From: Hippophae tibetana
Taxonomy: Eukaryota > Streptophyta > Magnoliopsida > Rosales > Elaeagnaceae
Assembly: GCA_037013495.1 (NCBI GenBank)
Contig: CM072812.1
Location: 38,042,001-38,106,000, forward strand
DNA length: 64,000 bases
Direction of reading: 5' to 3'
Positions 1-12,883 of the stretch are shown in pieces (the stretch's first letter is position 1; the number at the start of each line of letters is the position of its first letter). A model generated the notes under the pieces. That model had not been told where the DNA came from, did no database searches, and saw only the letters and a program-made list of their open reading frames with translations. Made by a program: the position numbers and the translations under genes.

Positions 1-1183
1 ATTTTTCATATGTTGTAGTTCATATAATCAATGGGTCTGGTTAGTGTAACAAGAGAGACAATTGGTGCTATTATATGCAAAGCTTTAGCAACTACCCTCC
101 ACAATTCGACATAGAAGTGGTTCTACAACCTGTCACTAAGAACTATCTCCACCTTTGAGGACTTTACTAAGTTGTTTGTCACTAACTATGGCAACATTAA
201 AAGGAGGAATATTGGTTACAACATTCCATCCGTACTAGTCACAATCTTAAGTATGTATGGTTATTCACATGCTACATATTGTTTATCTCTTGCATGTAAG
301 GCCAAGTTATCAACTATTGATGTAGAAGACCTATAAGTCTCTTCGCTTGATTATTATCTCTATAGCTCAGAATGTTTATTCTAGCACAAAAGATAAGGAT
401 TTTTAAGTCTATTCTCTAGTTCTAATATCTCAATATTGATAGAATTATAATGAAGCATATATTATTTATCTTAGCATAGAATGTAATACAAAGTGGTTTT
501 TATTACTAAGGTAAAATATGTAGTAGAATATAACGTTTTTGGTTTTATTAAGCTCCTTATGTCCCACATTGATTTTGTATTATTTTTTCAAGGGACTTTT
601 GGCCTATAAATAGACAAGCCCATTTCATGTACCAATATCCTAGAAAAGAATCCACTTATAAATATTAAAGAAGTTCTCTTATTTCTAATATTTTAGGAAT
701 AAATTTTCTTTCTTCCGTTGAGAAGTTGAAGTCATTTTATCCATGAGATAAAAGAATATCTTTAAACTAATCATACTCTATAATTTCTATAGTATTTGTC
801 TAAAGATAAATAATATAGCTAGACTTGTCCTACTATAGAGTTACTAGAGTACTTGTCTAATTAAGGATTATTACTAGGCTTGTTCTATTCTAGATTTGTT
901 ATAGTGCTTACAAAGATAATAGTTTTATTATGTTTGTTTTATAACACAAATATTATAACCTATTACTAGAGAGTGAGTTAAACTAGTCTAAACCTTGCTT
1001 CTCTATTTCTTATTTACTAAGTGCTTCCATATTATTTGTGCACTTGTGCTTCCATCCTGCGTCAGAATGAAATATTATCTGGTGTCTTCTTCTGTTTATT
1101 ATCAATATATTGTTGAAGTTGTTTTCTAGATAAAAGTGATTCATGAATTATAAGGACAAAATTAGATTGATTACTTCAATTTT
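1..1183. other. AT-rich spacer, possible old LTR
   Basis: No open reading frame of note. A CCTATAAATAG TATA-like box lies at 603-613, about 45 bases after a GTCCCACATTGATTTTG stretch (near 559). This combination is common in the promoters of plant LTR retrotransposons, so part of 540-1100 may be a decayed LTR. I could not find a partner LTR, primer-binding site or target duplication, so this stays a guess. Confidence 0.3.
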
Positions 1184-2139
1184 AAGGCCCATATAGAGCA
1201 CCTAGGATCCTTAAAGGACAAGATAAGGTTGATCAGCTCGAATTGAAAACTCAAGTAGAGCACTTGGGATCCTTAAAAGAACAAGATTAGTTTGACCACA
1301 TTGGTTTGAAAGCCCAGATAAAGTGTCTAGGATCCCCAAAGAACAAGATTGAGTTTATCACCTCGCCTTGAAATCCCAAGTATAGCTCCCGGAATCCATA
1401 TGAGACAAGGTTGATCATCTCGGCTTGAATGCTTAGGTAGAGCACCTTGGATTGTTAAATGACAAAATTGAGTTGATCTCCTCTATTTGAAAGCCCATGT
1501 AAATTGTATAGGATACTCAATGGACAAGATTGGGTTAATCACCTCAATTTGAAAGCATAGGTATAACGTATGTGATCCATAAAGAACAAGATTGGGTTGA
1601 TCACCTTGGTTTGAAAGCCCGAGTAGAGCACTCAAGATTTTCAAAGGATAATATCAGGTTGAGCACCTAGATTTGAAAGCCCATATAAAGCACCCAGGAT
1701 TCTCAAAGGGCATAATCGAATTAATCACATCACTTTCAAAGTCTAGATAGAGCGCTTAGAATCCTCAAAGGACAAGATCATGTTAATCATCTCAATTTGA
1801 AAGCTCATATTAAGTACTTGGGATCCACAAAGGATAAGATTGGCTTTTATTATCTTGATTTGAAAGCCCAAGTAGAGGGCTTAGGATCCTAAAGTCCTTG
1901 CTTTATTAAAGGCAACTTTATCTCAACTCTCCTAGCTAAGAAGTGAGCTTAGAATCCTCAAAGGACAAGATCATGTTAATCATCTCGATTTGAAAGCTCA
2001 TATAGAGTACTTGGGATCCACAAAGGATAAGATTGGCTTTATTATCTTGATTTGAAAGCCCAAGTAGAGGGCTTAGGATCTTAAAGTCCTTGCTTTATGA
2101 AAGGCAACTTTATCTCAACTCTCCTAGCTAAGAAATGAG
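1184..2139. repeat. Minisatellite array, ~62-bp unit, ~15 copies
   Basis: Successive units of about 62 bp share the pattern CCCAnnTAGAGCACnTnGGATCC, then AAAGGACAAGAT, then GGTTGATCACCTC and TTTGAAAG. Units are 70-85% alike, which indicates an old array. The last part (1754-1946) is repeated almost exactly as 1947-2139, a younger 193-bp higher-order duplication that carries a non-repeat insert (TCCTTGCTTTAT...CTCTCCTAGC). No frame stays open across the units. Tandem arrays like this occur as plant satellites and in the 3' untranslated regions of Tat/Ogre gypsy elements; no other element sequence is recognisable here. Confidence 0.85.
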
Positions 2140-2214
2140 TGTAAGAAGGTAGCACTTTAATGGCCTAGTCCTAGGAGAAGCCAATGAGATTTCCCTCAAT
2201 CCATCTCTTTGGGT

Positions 2215-2640
2215 TGATCACCTTATACAAATTTTCAAGTAGAACATCCAAAAAGTAACACTAATGTAGACCGTTATAGCATAAAAGCATGTTAGGGATT
2301 TTCATCTAGTACACAACCAATATAGACTACTCAAATTTGAAATTGTGTTAGGGTTGATCATATAGTGTAAATACCAATGTAGACTTCATAGTTATGAAAA
2401 CATGTTAGGGTTGATCATAATGTGCAAACACCAATATATACAACCCAAACGTGAATATGTGTTAGTGTTGATCATAATGTAAAAACACTAATCTAGATCG
2501 CCCAGGTATGAAAGTGTGAGGGATTGATTACACGGTGCAAAGAACAATATAGGCTATCCAGGCGTGAATGTTTGTTAGGGTTAATCTTGTGCTGAAAAGA
2601 CCCTATGTAGAGCACCTTAAGACTTGCTTAGAGAAGTTGT
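2215..2640. repeat. Second tandem array, ~62-bp unit, 6-7 copies
   Basis: Units of about 60-64 bp repeat the pattern GTTAGGGTTGATCATA, then GTGCAAACACCAATnTAGAC, then a GTGAAAnTGT stretch. It begins about 75 bp after the first array and shares the GTTGATCA core and the ~62-bp period with it, so the two may be diverged branches of one repeat. Copies are more diverged than in the first array. Confidence 0.7.
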
Positions 2641-3831
2641 TAGGAATGACATCTTCCAAATTAGATATGGGTTAACCGTAGTATGAAAATGACCCCTAAA
2701 ACATCAAAGTCAATCATTTTATCAAGGGATACGAAGAACTTCCATCTATTAGGTAAGAGTTGCCTCAAGATTAAACCAATAACTTCCAAGAATCACTTGA
2801 TCAATGGTGGTACGAAAAACCTAAGGGCAATATATAACACAATTTCATGAATGACAAACCAACCAGGACGAGGATTAGTCTAGTTCACCCGATTTGGATG
2901 ATGAAACGTCGCCCCTTTGAAATATGTTGGTAAATAACAATGGCCAATGTAGATAAAACGTCGCATAAGTTACTCCAATATGACACTTATAGCACTTCAA
3001 TTTCCACACCAATCTATAACACTTTTATTATAAAAAAAATTAGAATAGTTTATATGTTTTAACGTATTCTATTAAATCTCTAGATTGGAACAACTATTTT
3101 GTGCAAGTTAGAAGCACAATTGGTGGATGATGACAATCTTTATGTTTGGACGTAAGACAATTATAATCTTATATTTTAATGGAGTAATTAAACTAAAAAA
3201 ATAAGAGACTCAATATTTAAACATTAGCTTGGTATCCATCATTGTATATCAGTGTACAACAAATCTGGATATAAATTAGTGATGAGAACATGGACAAAAG
3301 TACAAGAATCACGATGTAATTTTTACTTTTACATGAATTGTATATATGATCAATAATATAATAATAACATGTTTATCCTATGATCTTATATATATATATA
3401 TACATGATAAAAGGAGCACTACATATAAAACATTGATTCCACCTATTTTTTGTTAGATACATTTCACTTAGTAATCCAAACAAACACTTTTTTTTTTTAC
3501 TAATTTTGTATTTTTTTTTAATGAAAATTTGAATCCTTTTAAAGAAATTAAATTTTTTACAAAAATTCATACCAAAAAATTAATAGGAATAAGTATTATA
3601 TCCACCTATTTACGTTCTACATGTTTTGTATTACTCGGTGCGAGGGGTCATGTTCGATTTCGGATCGTGTTGGCCAGAAAACTATCAGCAATACAGCAGC
3701 GAGACGGTGGGTGGCTAAGATAAATTGAGTAACGAGGCAAACCTCCTCCTTAGTCTGATCCGAGCTCCAACTGAGAGGTGAAAGTTTGCGTCTTTCAGAG
3801 TTTTTGAGGAAGCAAAGCCAGACAGGCAGAG
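2641..3831. other. Intergenic spacer and 5' flank of the DUF167 gene
   Basis: AT-rich, without supported genes. It holds a short (TA)n tract near 3389-3402 and poly-T/poly-A runs at 3487-3520. The last ~190 bases (from about 3640) become more GC-rich and probably contain the promoter and 5' untranslated region of the following gene. I see no clear TATA box. Short open frames here on both strands look accidental. Confidence 0.5.
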
Positions 3832-5464
3832 ATGGCACCGGCCAAGAAGAGCAAGTCTAAAACCAATCCAGCAGCACCATCGGAGTCCCCTCAGGTTTAT
3901 AACCCTAAATTCCCAACTTGCATTCGTTCTATCCCTCCTTCGTCTGTTGCAATCACAATTCACGCCAAGCCCGGTTCCAAGATTTCCTCTATCACTGGTA
4001 TATCCCTCATTGTGACTCTTCCTCTATCTTCTGTGTATTAACATTGTTTTCTCGTATGATTACCATTGCTGCTGAATTTTTTTATGCTCTTCTGTATTGA
4101 AGATTTGAGCGATGAGTCATTAGGAGTGCAAATTGACGCGCCTGCGAAGGATGGGGAAGCTAACGCCGCCCTTCTCGATTATATTAGCTCGGTGAGTCTT
4201 TAAAATTGTGTTCTTTATTATTTTCTTAACTTTTATGTCAGTTTTGTGAAAAAGGTTTTTCTGAAATATAGAAAGGTAGAGAAGTAGAAGATAGTTAAAT
4301 CACATATCAAACACTTCAAATCAATTCTTTGTTGTTTCTGTTTTTGGAGAACCATGTATGATTAGATAACAGCTAAGAGTTTTGTGTATTCCTATTACAA
4401 ACATGTCTGTTTTAGCCTTTTAAATTTTAGAACATCTCTACAAAGTACAACTTTGCCCGGAGAACGTGTGCAACCATTAACGTTTCGAGATTTACTTAGT
4501 ACGTATATAAATGGGCTGAAGGATAGAATTTAGGGATCATATTACTGAAGAAATGCATTTTGAGAAAGGTGATTTGTATTATGTTGGAGTGTAGCCTGCT
4601 CTGCTCAAACAGTAGGGTCTAATGTCTCCCCGATAGTAGTTTTTGTTATCTCTGTCAAGGATGGTTCTTGACATCTGGTGCCTACAAGCAGATGGTCGGT
4701 TCTCTTTTGCATCTATGATGTGAGGCACTCATGTCAGAGGATTTCTTATATGGTGCCAGTGGCAGTGCATTTTATGGATGTAAAGCCGAGCCAACAATCT
4801 TTCAAACTTTTGATAGAACTTTTTCAGAGATTGTAAAATTCTGCAAGTGAAGTTAAATAGGAAGATTTCAGGGCTTGTCATACGGCCACTTGGTGGAACA
4901 AGTTGGGACTACATATGATTTTCTCCTTATGCCATGGATTGGGAAGAATGCTTTGGGTATTGGGTCAGGGACAAATTAGGAGCAAGATAGTGAGTTAGTT
5001 AAGAGGTGGAGAAGGAAGGAACAAGATCAAGGCATGATTGAGGGAGTTTGGTAATGAGCCCTTAAACTGAAGATCAGATTTGAAAGATGTTAGGTGTTGC
5101 CTTGTGTAGAAGTCCTATTTATAAGTTTTTTTAAAAAAAGTACCTTGAAATTAGTTTGAAGAGTATGGACTGTGTCATCAATCTAAAAGCAAATAATTTC
5201 TGTAGCATAATATTTTCATATGTTAACATTGTCATTTAGCATGCCTTAGCATTAGGTTTTTGTTTAATTTAGTTGGAGAAAAATAATATTCAAGACAGGG
5301 ACATGTCTCATTTTTGTTATTCTGTAATTCAGGTTTTGGGAGTGAAAAGAAGACAAGTTACCATCGTTTCTGGTTCTAAATCAAGAGATAAGGTTGTGAT
5401 AGCGGAGGCGGTAACTCTACAAAGTGTCTTCGATGCTTTGGACAAAGCTTTGAAGAACAACTAA
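3832..5464 (+). CDS. DUF167 / UPF0235 family protein (YggU-like), three exons
   Basis: Small conserved protein of the DUF167 (UPF0235, YggU) family, matching in layout the plant homologue At5g63440. Its biochemical role is not established. Exons: 3832-3997, 4103-4191 and 5333-5464, joined by GT-AG introns of 105 bp (phase 1) and 1141 bp (phase 0). The spliced product is 128 residues. A Lys/Ser-rich N-terminus ([19 protein letters not shown]) is followed by the domain: [14 protein letters not shown], then [21 protein letters not shown], the most conserved family stretch, then [20 protein letters not shown], and a terminal helix ending at the TAA. The start is the first ATG after the GC-richer leader and gives a full-length domain. 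Splice sites were chosen because they restore the family sequence without a stop. Both flanks are transposon-rich; the gene itself looks intact. Confidence 0.93.
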
Positions 5465-6425
5465 CTGAGTAGAATGAATTAAATAGTGCGCACTTTATTC
5501 TTGTCCATATCTTGGTTTGAGTTATATTTTGTTTTCACTATAAAGTCTACTTATCTTGGATACTTTTAAATTCTTGTAAATTGCCCCTATCACCTTGCAA
5601 ATATTGTACTGTTTTCAATGTACCTTCTATTTATGCATGTAAACTAATATTTAGTATTTCATTATATTGTGCTTGCATACCACTCCATATGAGTGAGCCG
5701 GACAAAACCAAAAATCCTTCGATGTGAAGAATCCCTCTGCCAACTCAGTTGAGGGGTTGCCGGTTGGGGGCAACTTTCTATGCAAAAATTGGCAAGCAAT
5801 CATTCTTGTGCCTAAAACCATTTTGGGGCTAACATATGCATACCATTGCTAAGCTGCATGGTTAAGATGATTGCGCTTTTATCATTGAATTTAGATAGCA
5901 CTTTGCAGGGTTTAGCAGTATGCAAATGTTAATAAAGCACTATTATATTTTGTTCCAACCCAAATTCTTATTAAACTGTCCTCTATAACAATGGTTACAA
6001 TTCTGTTTGAAGAGTGAATTCCTCCGTAACACTTATACCAATTCATGATAAGATGATTCAGAGCTACAAAGCAATACAAAGAAACAATTATGAATTTTTG
6101 CCTTGCTTTTTGCAATTCTCTTTTTATTTTCTTGACCTCTCTTCAAGCTCCCCTTGCTTGATGAAAACACACTTGCGTTGGCAGCATCTAGATGATAAAG
6201 AAAAGTCTTTGGGAAAATTACACTAATAGACACCATCAAAACTCTGAACAAAAATGACTTTTTTATTTGAATTAGAAGGTATAAGGGTTACTATAAAGAT
6301 ATTATTTTTATTGTTTGGAGTTTTTACTCTTTATACTTATCAGGCTATAAATGACGGAAAAAGTAAAATGGTCTTTTTTACTGTTACTAATTAGATGGCG
6401 CTTCATTGTTCTAGTTCTAACTGAC
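5465..6425. other. 3' untranslated region and spacer
   Basis: Contains the 3' end of the DUF167 transcript (AT-rich, several AATAAA-like and TATTGT stretches up to about 5700) and then unremarkable spacer. Short open frames around 5912-6251 on both strands overlap one another and resemble nothing I recognise. Confidence 0.5.
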
Positions 6426-6612
6426 TGGTTAAGAATGTGTCTGGTTATATTTAGTTAGTATGTTAGTGAGGTTGTTAATAATCTGTCTATAAAGAACCAT
6501 ACAAATGTACTAATTTGTTGCAAAACACTTTTATAAATAACTTCAAGTCATATCATCGCAATTGTAATTTTTGAGATTCATTTATAAATAACAATAATTA
6601 ATTTTATTTTTA
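6426..6612 (+). repeat. 5' LTR of the degenerate copia element
   Basis: About 187 bp, starting TGGTTAAGAATG where the 3' LTR has TGTTAGGTTAAAAATG, and running to the base before the primer-binding site. It shares TTAGTTAGTNTGTTAG, GAGGTTGTTAATAATC and GAGATTCATTTAT with the 3' LTR at 10898. Confidence 0.8.
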
Positions 6613-6839
6613 TGATATCAAAGCTACCCAAAACTTTAATTGCAAATAAGGTTAATCAATCTTATGGAGACAGTGAAAAATGCAAATGCAGATGGTTCAC
6701 TTCCTGTGGTTTGGTTCATCTGTCACACTCTCATCATTCTCTTCCAAGAGTGAATATTGTCCCTATCATTCCTCTATCTCATGTTCAATCATCGAGTGTA
6801 ATAGATTTTCTTGCACAAGGTCTTTTATCGTCTAGCCCC

Positions 6840-7480
6840 GACGAATATTCACCTTACAATCAAATTAGATGATCATAACTATATGATCTAAAAAGGTCAT
6901 TTGCTCACCTATGTTACGATTTATGAGCTTGAAGGAATTATTAAGGTTCATTGGTTCCTCCTCCAAGATTAGTTGGTGCTTTCCAAATCAAACTTTCTTG
7001 AATTGGAATTGTTAAACTCAATAGTTAAAGGTTAGATTTATGGATTTGTGAGAATGTTGGGCTATGATATTAGTGATGCTTATGAACAATGGGTGGCACT
7101 TGAAGAATATTTCTCGGTTGATGTGCAATCAAAAGTGATGGATTTATACGGTCAACTTCAAGGCTTGTATAAAGATGATCTTACGGTTTCACAATATATC
7201 ATTAAAGCAAAAAGTACTATTGGGCAATAAGTGAACCTGTTATTATATGTCTTGAATGGATTAGGACTACGATTTTGTGTCAAATTTCAAGATACGGGAG
7301 GTAAATATTTCCATCAATATTGTGCACAAGTACTTGGAAGATTATGACAAAATGTTGCAAAAGAGTGTTTGGTGATCAAGATAGGCAATTTCATGCAAAT
7401 GTTGCAAAATTTTATTGGCTCTTCAAGGTCGGGGTTTAACAGGGGAGGTGATAATGGTAACAAGGGTAAATGTTGGAACT
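6840..7480 (+). pseudogene. Broken copia gag
   Basis: Remnant of a UBN2-type copia gag. The longest intact stretch (7048-7230) reads LGYDISDAYEQWVALEEYFS and continues with VMDLYGQLQGLYKDDLTVSQY, which matches the central part of copia Gag (the region with ...W..L...F and L...L..LKK...S...Y). Upstream, the N-terminal part (LTYVTIYELEGII, LVPPPRLV) is recognisable but crossed by stops and frameshifts. No zinc knuckle was found. Confidence 0.7.
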
Positions 7481-7599
7481 TTACATGATTCATGCAAAAA
7501 TTTGGGTCACAACAACAACAAGATGGAGGTAATTCTGGTTCTTCTTCTTCTAACAATTCCTTTAAGGAAATCATGTTGATGGTCCACATTTCCAATTGT

Positions 7600-10500
7600 G
7601 TGAAAAGGTAAGGTATAGTGCTCAAACCTATTTCTTGTTTAGAGATCTACTCATCAAGAAAAAGTTCCTCCTCAACTACTGTTATGGTTGCTCAATCTTG
7701 TAGTGAAGATGCCTCTAATGATGCTTACTCTTGGTTACTTGATACTGATTTTAGTCACCATATCATTATAGATTCTAATATTTTGTTTGAATCTACATCT
7801 TACAATGGTGATGATGGTGTTCTTTTAGGTCATAAAATTTCAATCTCAAATATTGGTTATGATGATTTGCATGTTATTTAGAACTATGTTCTTTTTTAAC
7901 TAATATTTTATATACTCATTATGTTTTCATTAATCTTTCTACCGTTAAGAAACTTTGTTTTGATGATAATGTATCGATAGAGTTTTGATCCATATAATTT
8001 TTTTTATAAAGGACATGCATTTCAAGGAAGTAAATATATATCCAAGGGTTCAGTGATCATGGTTTGTACAAAGTACAAGATTTGAAGTCCATAAGAGATG
8101 GTGCTCCTATTATGTTTCTTGCATCACTTGAAAGGTGGCAGTCATCTTGGTTGTCCATCTTTTGCAACTATTATATCAATTGTGAATAAAAATGGTACTT
8201 ATAATACTACTATTAATGATTTTAATAAGTCTCGTGTGTCACTTTTGTAAAAAATGTCAATTAGCAAAATCTCATAAACTTCCCTTTGTAACAACCTATG
8301 AAAGAGTGGATTTTCCTTTTGTATTACTCTATATGGAGCTGTGGATTATTTCTAAAGATGTTTGTACTTTTGATCATTATTTTTTTCAATTGTTGATGAT
8401 CATACTAGGTTTACTTTTTTTATTTTTTATTTTTGCATTAAAACAAAATTCAAATGAACAGTATGTTTTTTTCTTTCAAAAAATGGTAGAAAATCATTTT
8501 GATACTATGATTAAGTCTACTCAAATTGATGAGAGATTTGAGTTTAAGCCTTTGTTTTCTCTTTTAATTAAAGAAAGTGTCTTGCATAGGATGACGTATC
8601 CCCATATTTTAGAATATAATTGTGTTGTGGAAAGTAGGCATAGGAGGATAGTTTAGAGAAGTATGATAATATTATTAGTTGTATCCATGCCTATGATCTA
8701 TTGGTCTTTTGCTTTCCTTACAGCAACATATTTGATGAATTGTGTTTCTTCAAAAGTTTTATTATGTATGTCACCTTATGCGTTGCTATTCAATACCTCT
8801 CTTTATTATCAATTTTTTTCAAAGTGTTTAACTATCATGTTTTCCATTCAGAGAGCTTTGAATGCTCAAAAATTGGAATCATGATCTATTGAATGTGCAT
8901 TTGTTGGGTATAATCACAATAAGAAGGTTTATTTGTGTCTTAATTTGCACATTGGAAAAATTATTGCTATCAGACATGTTATATTCAATGAATCATGTTT
9001 TCCCTTTATGGTTAAAACTACTGCATCTTCATCTTTTGATAATGATGATGAAACTATTATATCAGTCTTTAGCAAAGTGCCTATTCCTTGTATGTCTAAC
9101 ATATGCACTAGTACAGTGTCTTTATCCCAGCCTATCTTTGATATTGACATCTCAGTTTTGTGTTTGATGATACCTCTATTCTAAATGTGTAATGCCTTGT
9201 GCTATACCTTGTGATGGTCTTGATGGAACCTCATTTATTGGTTCTCAAGATGCTTTTTCAGACTTGCAAACTTTTCCTTTTGACTTTATGTTTGTAGAGG
9301 TTAATGAGCCTATTTCTAGTAATGAATTATTGGTTGTGGTTGATCCATTGGTTACCTCATCGACTCTTGCCTGTCATTTTAGTGCCATATCTACTGCTCA
9401 TATTAACCATCATATGACCACTAGGTCAAAAAGAAATACTCTAAAACTTAAAGTTTTTGTTGCCTCAATAGCACCTAGCAATGCACTTTCCATATTTAGG
9501 TCTTATAAAGAAGATTTAAAATTCCTAGAGTGGAAACGTGTAATGCAAAGAGAAAATATATGTCTTGTTGACAAATGAAACTTGGGAACTAGTTTTTTTT
9601 GCCAATTAGAGTCAAATTGCTTGCTTATAGTTCTATGGACAAATATAAGGTTCACTTAGTTGCAAGGAGATTCTTGCAAGAGTTTGGAATTCACAACATT
9701 GAGAGTTTAGTCTAGTGGTTAAAACAACTTCTATTAGAGTTGTGTTTACATTTGCTCTATCTAAAGGAGGAAGAATTAAGCAAGTGAATGTTAACAACTC
9801 CTTTTTAAATAGGGATTTAGTTAAAGATGTATTTATGTGTCAATTTTTTGGGTTTGAGAATGAGAATAAACAACTTGTGTGCAAGTTGAGGAAAACCTTA
9901 TAGGGTTAAAACAGGCTCATAGAGCATAGTTTTATAAATTGCATTCTTCTTTTCTTGATATGGGTTTTAAAAACTTAATGGTTGATAGTTCTCTTAATAT
10001 GGTTGAGTTTTTTATTACTCAACTCAATCTCAGGTTTGTTTTGAATGATTTAGGTATCATGCACTATTTTTTAGGTGTTCGTGTGACTATGGTAAAGGTA
10101 GTCTTTATCTTTCCTAAGGCATGTATGTTCTTGATCTTTTGGAGGGGATTGGTTGATATAAAATTGTCTCTATTTCCATGCATTCTAGTAAATTTTTAAG
10201 TAAGTTTGATGGTAGGTTTTGAAAAATCTAATTGGTTATTCGAAGTTGGTTGGCTCCTTCTAATATCTAACCCTTACAAGACCTGACATATCTATTGGAG
10301 ATAATAAGTTATGTCAACTCATTTCCTCCCTTATTGACATTTATTGGCTTGTTACAAAACATTTTCTTAGATATCTTAAGGGTATTGTCTCTTATGATCT
10401 CCCTAGTCAAAATCATCCTCATTAGATTTATGTGGTTTTTGTGATACTGATTGGGTTGTTCCCTATATGATTGAATGAGCACAAATACATATTGCATATT

Positions 10501-10890
10501 TTTGGGTGATTGTTTGATTTCATGAGGTTCATCAAAAAACAATGGACTATTTAGAAAGTGAATATATGGCTATATCCCTTGTTGTAGCTGAGTTAGTTTG
10601 GTTACAACTTTGTTTCATGAATCGTTCATTTATCTACAAAGTGTTCCTATTCTTTTCATTTGCAATGTTAATGCAAAAGTTTTGACTTATGATCCTAACT
10701 TCTATGCTTGAACCAAGCATATTAAAATGGATCATCATTTCTTATGTGATCTGGTATCTCAAGGCTCTCTTCTTATTTAGTATGTCTTCCACGGATCATA
10801 TAGTAAATGCCTTAACAAAATCACTTTTAGCTCCATTATTTGTACTTCTATCTTCCAAACGGATGGTTTTTTTCCAAACCTCTCATTTGA
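7600..10890 (+). pseudogene. Broken copia pol (protease, integrase, RT, RNase H)
   Basis: Pieces in several frames. The protease region (~7720-7800) reads AYSWLLDTDFSHHI, where the catalytic D-T-G is changed to D-T-D. The integrase zinc region (~8235-8300) contains CHFCKKCQLAKSHKLPF. Reverse transcriptase pieces (~9520-10190) include WKRVMQREN, RIKQVNVNNSFLNRDLVKDV and LNDLGIMHYFLGVRV. RNase H pieces include FLRYLKGIVSYDLP (~10360). Stops and frameshifts in every domain rule out function. Confidence 0.8.
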
Positions 10891-10897
10891 GAGGGAC

Positions 10898-11088
10898 TGT
10901 TAGGTTAAAAATGTATCTAATTATATTCAGTTAGTGTGTTAGGGAGGTTGTTAATAATCAATCCATAAAGGATTGTACACGTGTACTAATTTTTTTATAA
11001 ACACTTCTATAAATAACTCTAAGTCATATGATTTTATTTTGAATCTTTGAGATTCATTTATCAATAACAAGAATTCATTTCATTTGTA
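10898..11088 (+). repeat. 3' LTR of the degenerate copia element
   Basis: About 191 bp beginning TGTTAGGTTAAAAATG, immediately after a GAGAGGGAC purine tract, and homologous to 6426-6612. The end is placed where similarity stops and where the CTAAC flank begins. Confidence 0.8.
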
Positions 11089-11360
11089 CTAACAAATTGA
11101 GTATTGACATAAAAATTGATTAGACGTGAAGAGTGAGGATTTAAATAGGTTGGTAAGCTTGGGCTTGATGCTTAAGCTTTGTTACAAAAGAGGACGATAT
11201 TTTACTATAATCCCACAAAAAAATATGTTCAACAAAAAAGCAATCTTTCACACATGACTTTGAAGCTTCCTTTTTCATTCCTTTGAGACATCCAATAAAA
11301 TTAGAATAATATAGAGGTGATTATTAGTGTGGCACTTATAAGAATGACACGCTCAAATTA

Positions 11361-12252
11361 AGATATGATCCAAAATTTTCTCCTTGTAATTTCTACGAAT
11401 GAGGGTTTAATATCTTATTAGTACCTAATTTGACCCAATTATTATTCATTTTATTAGTAATTTTTCACACTTATACAACATATGTTTTTTTAATGAAAAA
11501 TATTTATAATATTTTTGTCTCTTTTTATCTTTAGAACATTAACAACTTTTTTTTCAACATTTTTGATTATTAAATGATTTTTTTTAATATTTTTAACTTA
11601 TTAAAAGCTTCAAATGACGAGATAAACAAAAATATCATAAATATTTTTCATTAAATACTCATGTATTGTACAAGTGAACAATCCTTAATAAAATGAAAAA
11701 TTGTGTTTTATTGATATTTATTTTTAAATATGAGTATCATTAAGTTATTATAAAAACATAATGATAAAAAAATTACCAAAAATAATATTTAGGGTACTAA
11801 GGTTTCAAAACCAAAGGATGATGTTCTATTTTCACATGCCTTGGGCACTGTTTGTAGCTGTTTCTTTGAAAATCGGGTATATCATGGTTTCTTATTATAA
11901 CTACCTTGTTTCTCTTCACGTGGATGCTAGATTTGCTCAGTACAAAAATTAAAACATGTGAGATAATTTTATATTTTTGTATTTAATTTATAATATTACT
12001 TGTTTTCGAGGTGTGTGATTTAAATTTAATAAGTATGTAATAGTATTAATTTATGGATAATGATAATAATTATTTTAAAAAACATAAGAAAAAAAACTCT
12101 AAATATAATTTTTTTAGATAACTTTTATTATAACAAGATAAGAAATTAATTTAATATTTTTATTTAAAGGTTTGAAAAGATACATTTAAAATAAATAGTT
12201 AATTAAGTTTTTACTTTAAAAAAATAATAAATATATAATAATAATTATTTTA
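11361..12252. repeat. 0.9-kb AT-rich direct repeat, copy 1
   Basis: Repeats at 12884-13816 in the same orientation. Shared landmarks include TCCAAAATTTTCTCCTTGT, TCTTTAGAACATTAAC, TGGGCACTGTTTGTAGCT and CTCTTCACGTGGATGCT. Copies have drifted by substitutions and small indels. No coding potential that I trust; the GC-richest part (11816-11930) is only weakly coding-like. Confidence 0.8.
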
Positions 12253-12883
12253 TTAATAAATAATCAATTGTTTTATTATTATAGTGAAAAATTTATACAT
12301 GATAATAATTATGTATGAGCAATAAGTGTGATACTTTAAGACATTGTTATATAATATAAATATTTCATTTAAAAAATAAATCAAATATAATAAAATGATA
12401 TATATGAACTTAATACTGTAGACAAAATTTGATAGAACTTATTAAGTATTTTTATGAATATTTTTAATAAATTATCGGTATAATATAATTTTGATATAAA
12501 AAAATAAATAAATAGTTTAATACAATTATAACCCCTAGATTAATAATTCAAGGTTCATAAAATAAATTCAATATAAATAAAATTATTACATATAAATTAT
12601 ACAATTATTATTTATCATAAAAATATTTTGATATTTATTAAGGTATAAGAAAAAAAAAGTAAAAAATTAAAATGAAAAAAAAATAGAGGACATATATGGA
12701 AAGGATGAAGATGTAAAAATAAAATAAAATTATAAGCTTTTTATATATAAAAAAATACAATATGTTCTTATACGCTCCTATGTTTGTCTATTACATGAAA
12801 ATAACCATTGATGTTACTTATCTTTAAAAATATGTGATTTATAAATCAGTTATTTAATTCTAAGATAAACATAGATTTACTTT
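12253..12883. other. AT-rich spacer between direct repeats
   Basis: Very AT-rich (A/T runs, ATATATAA stretches), no gene, no clear repeat structure beyond low complexity. Confidence 0.5.

Larger units (their letters stand above)
6426..11088 (+). mobile_element. Degenerate Ty1/copia retrotransposon, both LTRs present
   Basis: Complete but heavily mutated copia element. LTRs at 6426-6612 and 10898-11088 flank an internal region that keeps the order gag, protease, integrase, reverse transcriptase, RNase H on the + strand, the copia order. A primer-binding site (TGATATCAAAGC, 6613-6624) resembles the initiator-Met tRNA complement, and a purine tract (GAGAGGGA) precedes the 3' LTR. The flanking pentamers CTGAC (6421-6425) and CTAAC (11089-11093) look like an aged target-site duplication. 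The LTRs differ at many positions and all coding regions are broken, so the insertion is old. Confidence 0.88.

Noticed and set aside
1184-2139. Possible repeat protein or CRISPR-like array
   Set aside because: Units are directly adjacent without unique spacers, contain stops in all frames, and the genome is a plant nucleus.
3373-3723. Short open frames before the DUF167 gene
   Set aside because: They run through TA and poly-A/T tracts, have no recognisable domains and overlap one another on opposite strands.
5912-6251. Three overlapping frames downstream of the DUF167 gene
   Set aside because: No domain, no conservation signal, mutually overlapping on opposite strands; best explained by chance.
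6612-6872. Frame starting MISKLPKTLIANKVNQ
   Set aside because: It starts inside the primer-binding site of the degenerate copia element and only its end overlaps decayed gag; not an independent gene.
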